Assembly: GCA_046351555.1 (NCBI GenBank)
Contig: JAXLYI010000049.1
Span: 1-64,000, forward strand
From: CAISKJ01 sp046351555
Lineage (GTDB): Bacteria > Myxococcota_A > Polyangia > Polyangiales > Ga0077539
DNA: 64,000 nt
Direction of reading: 5' to 3'
Shown here piece after piece: positions 63,905-64,000 of the stretch; within the stretch, counting starts at the first letter, position 1; each line of letters opens with the position of its first letter. The notes beneath the pieces are model-generated. The model did no database searches and had not been told where the DNA came from. It saw only the letters and a program-made list of their open reading frames with translations. A program made the position numbers and the translations under genes.

Positions 63905-64000
63905 TCAGCGACGGAAGGGGACGTAGCCGACCGCCGTCGGCGCGAAGGTCCCCGGGAAGCTCTCGGCGCCGTGGCCCGTGGGCGTCGAGAGCTGCCGGCC
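63905..64000 (-). CDS. C-terminal end of an unidentified protein (partial)
   Basis: A minus-strand frame enters from the right edge and stops at TGA 63905-63907. The last 31 residues end in AVGYVPFRR. The compact convergent arrangement, 15 nt after the CpsD-like stop, and open frame to the edge suggest a real gene, but nothing identifies it. Confidence 0.4.
   Translation of the reverse strand, partial: GRQLSTPTGHGAESFPGTFAPTAVGYVPFRR

Overview
The window looks like part of a chromosome from a high-GC (about three quarters G+C by eye), large-genome member of the Myxococcota, probably the Polyangia. This is a judgement from gene content, not from a marker gene. It carries four eukaryote-like Ser/Thr kinases, two of them fused or coupled to formylglycine-enzyme-type or PEGA domains. 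It also has many Cys-rich lipoproteins with long Asp/Ala/Pro linkers, FHA domains, an orphan type III secretion-type ATPase and frequent GTG starts. Genes are tightly packed: most same-strand neighbours overlap by ATGA or GTGA, and several convergent pairs share stop-codon bases. I see no rRNA, tRNA, CRISPR array, transposase or phage gene.

Layout. 1-10.0 kb: end of a radical SAM/SPASM gene, a YbiT-like ABC-F ATPase, a large protein of unknown family and a 1438-residue HEAT-like repeat protein. 10.0-16.2 kb: a palindromic repeat with a duplicated gene end, a Cys-rich lipoprotein, an Rpn/DUF4351-like protein, a kinase-FGE fusion and a divergent unknown protein. 16.4-19.6 kb: a small membrane protein, a 32-bp hairpin tandem repeat, a sulfatase-like lipoprotein, a fatty acid hydroxylase-like protein and a second palindromic repeat cluster. 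19.6-27.7 kb: a LytS/LytTR two-component pair, the orphan SctN/FliI-type ATPase, then a hydrolase-like protein coupled to an oligopeptide permease set without ATPases. 27.7-43.6 kb: secreted and lipoprotein genes (propeller-like, FG-GAP-like, RCC1-like, pseudo-trypsin), an AAC(3)-family enzyme, an SRPBCC protein with a histone-H1-like tail, a NodB deacetylase, a kinase/PEGA pair and an FHA-AAA+ regulator. 43.6-49.0 kb: carA-carB-epimerase operon. 49.1-57.6 kb: a kinase, an HTH/UspA/metallo-beta-lactamase-fold operon and an FGE-like/TPR/kinase operon. 57.6-64.0 kb: a partner-switching regulator operon (anti-sigma kinase, STAS, FHA-GAF-PP2C) running into pyrC, divergent from a polysaccharide locus (sugar transferase and a degenerate chain-length-kinase homologue).

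How parts work together. carA/carB and pyrC provide three early steps of pyrimidine synthesis. The kinases, FHA proteins and PP2C/STAS/HATPase proteins form a dense phospho-signalling layer. The sugar transferase and CpsD-like gene start an exopolysaccharide cluster that continues past the right edge.

The most interesting non-gene signals are: (i) a recurrent TANNNT box 6-9 nt before start codons, many of them GTG, which points to leaderless transcripts; (ii) a palindromic repeat found twice, each time next to a duplicated gene 3' end; and (iii) the 32-bp hairpin array. Several proteins keep a catalytic fold but have lost a key residue.
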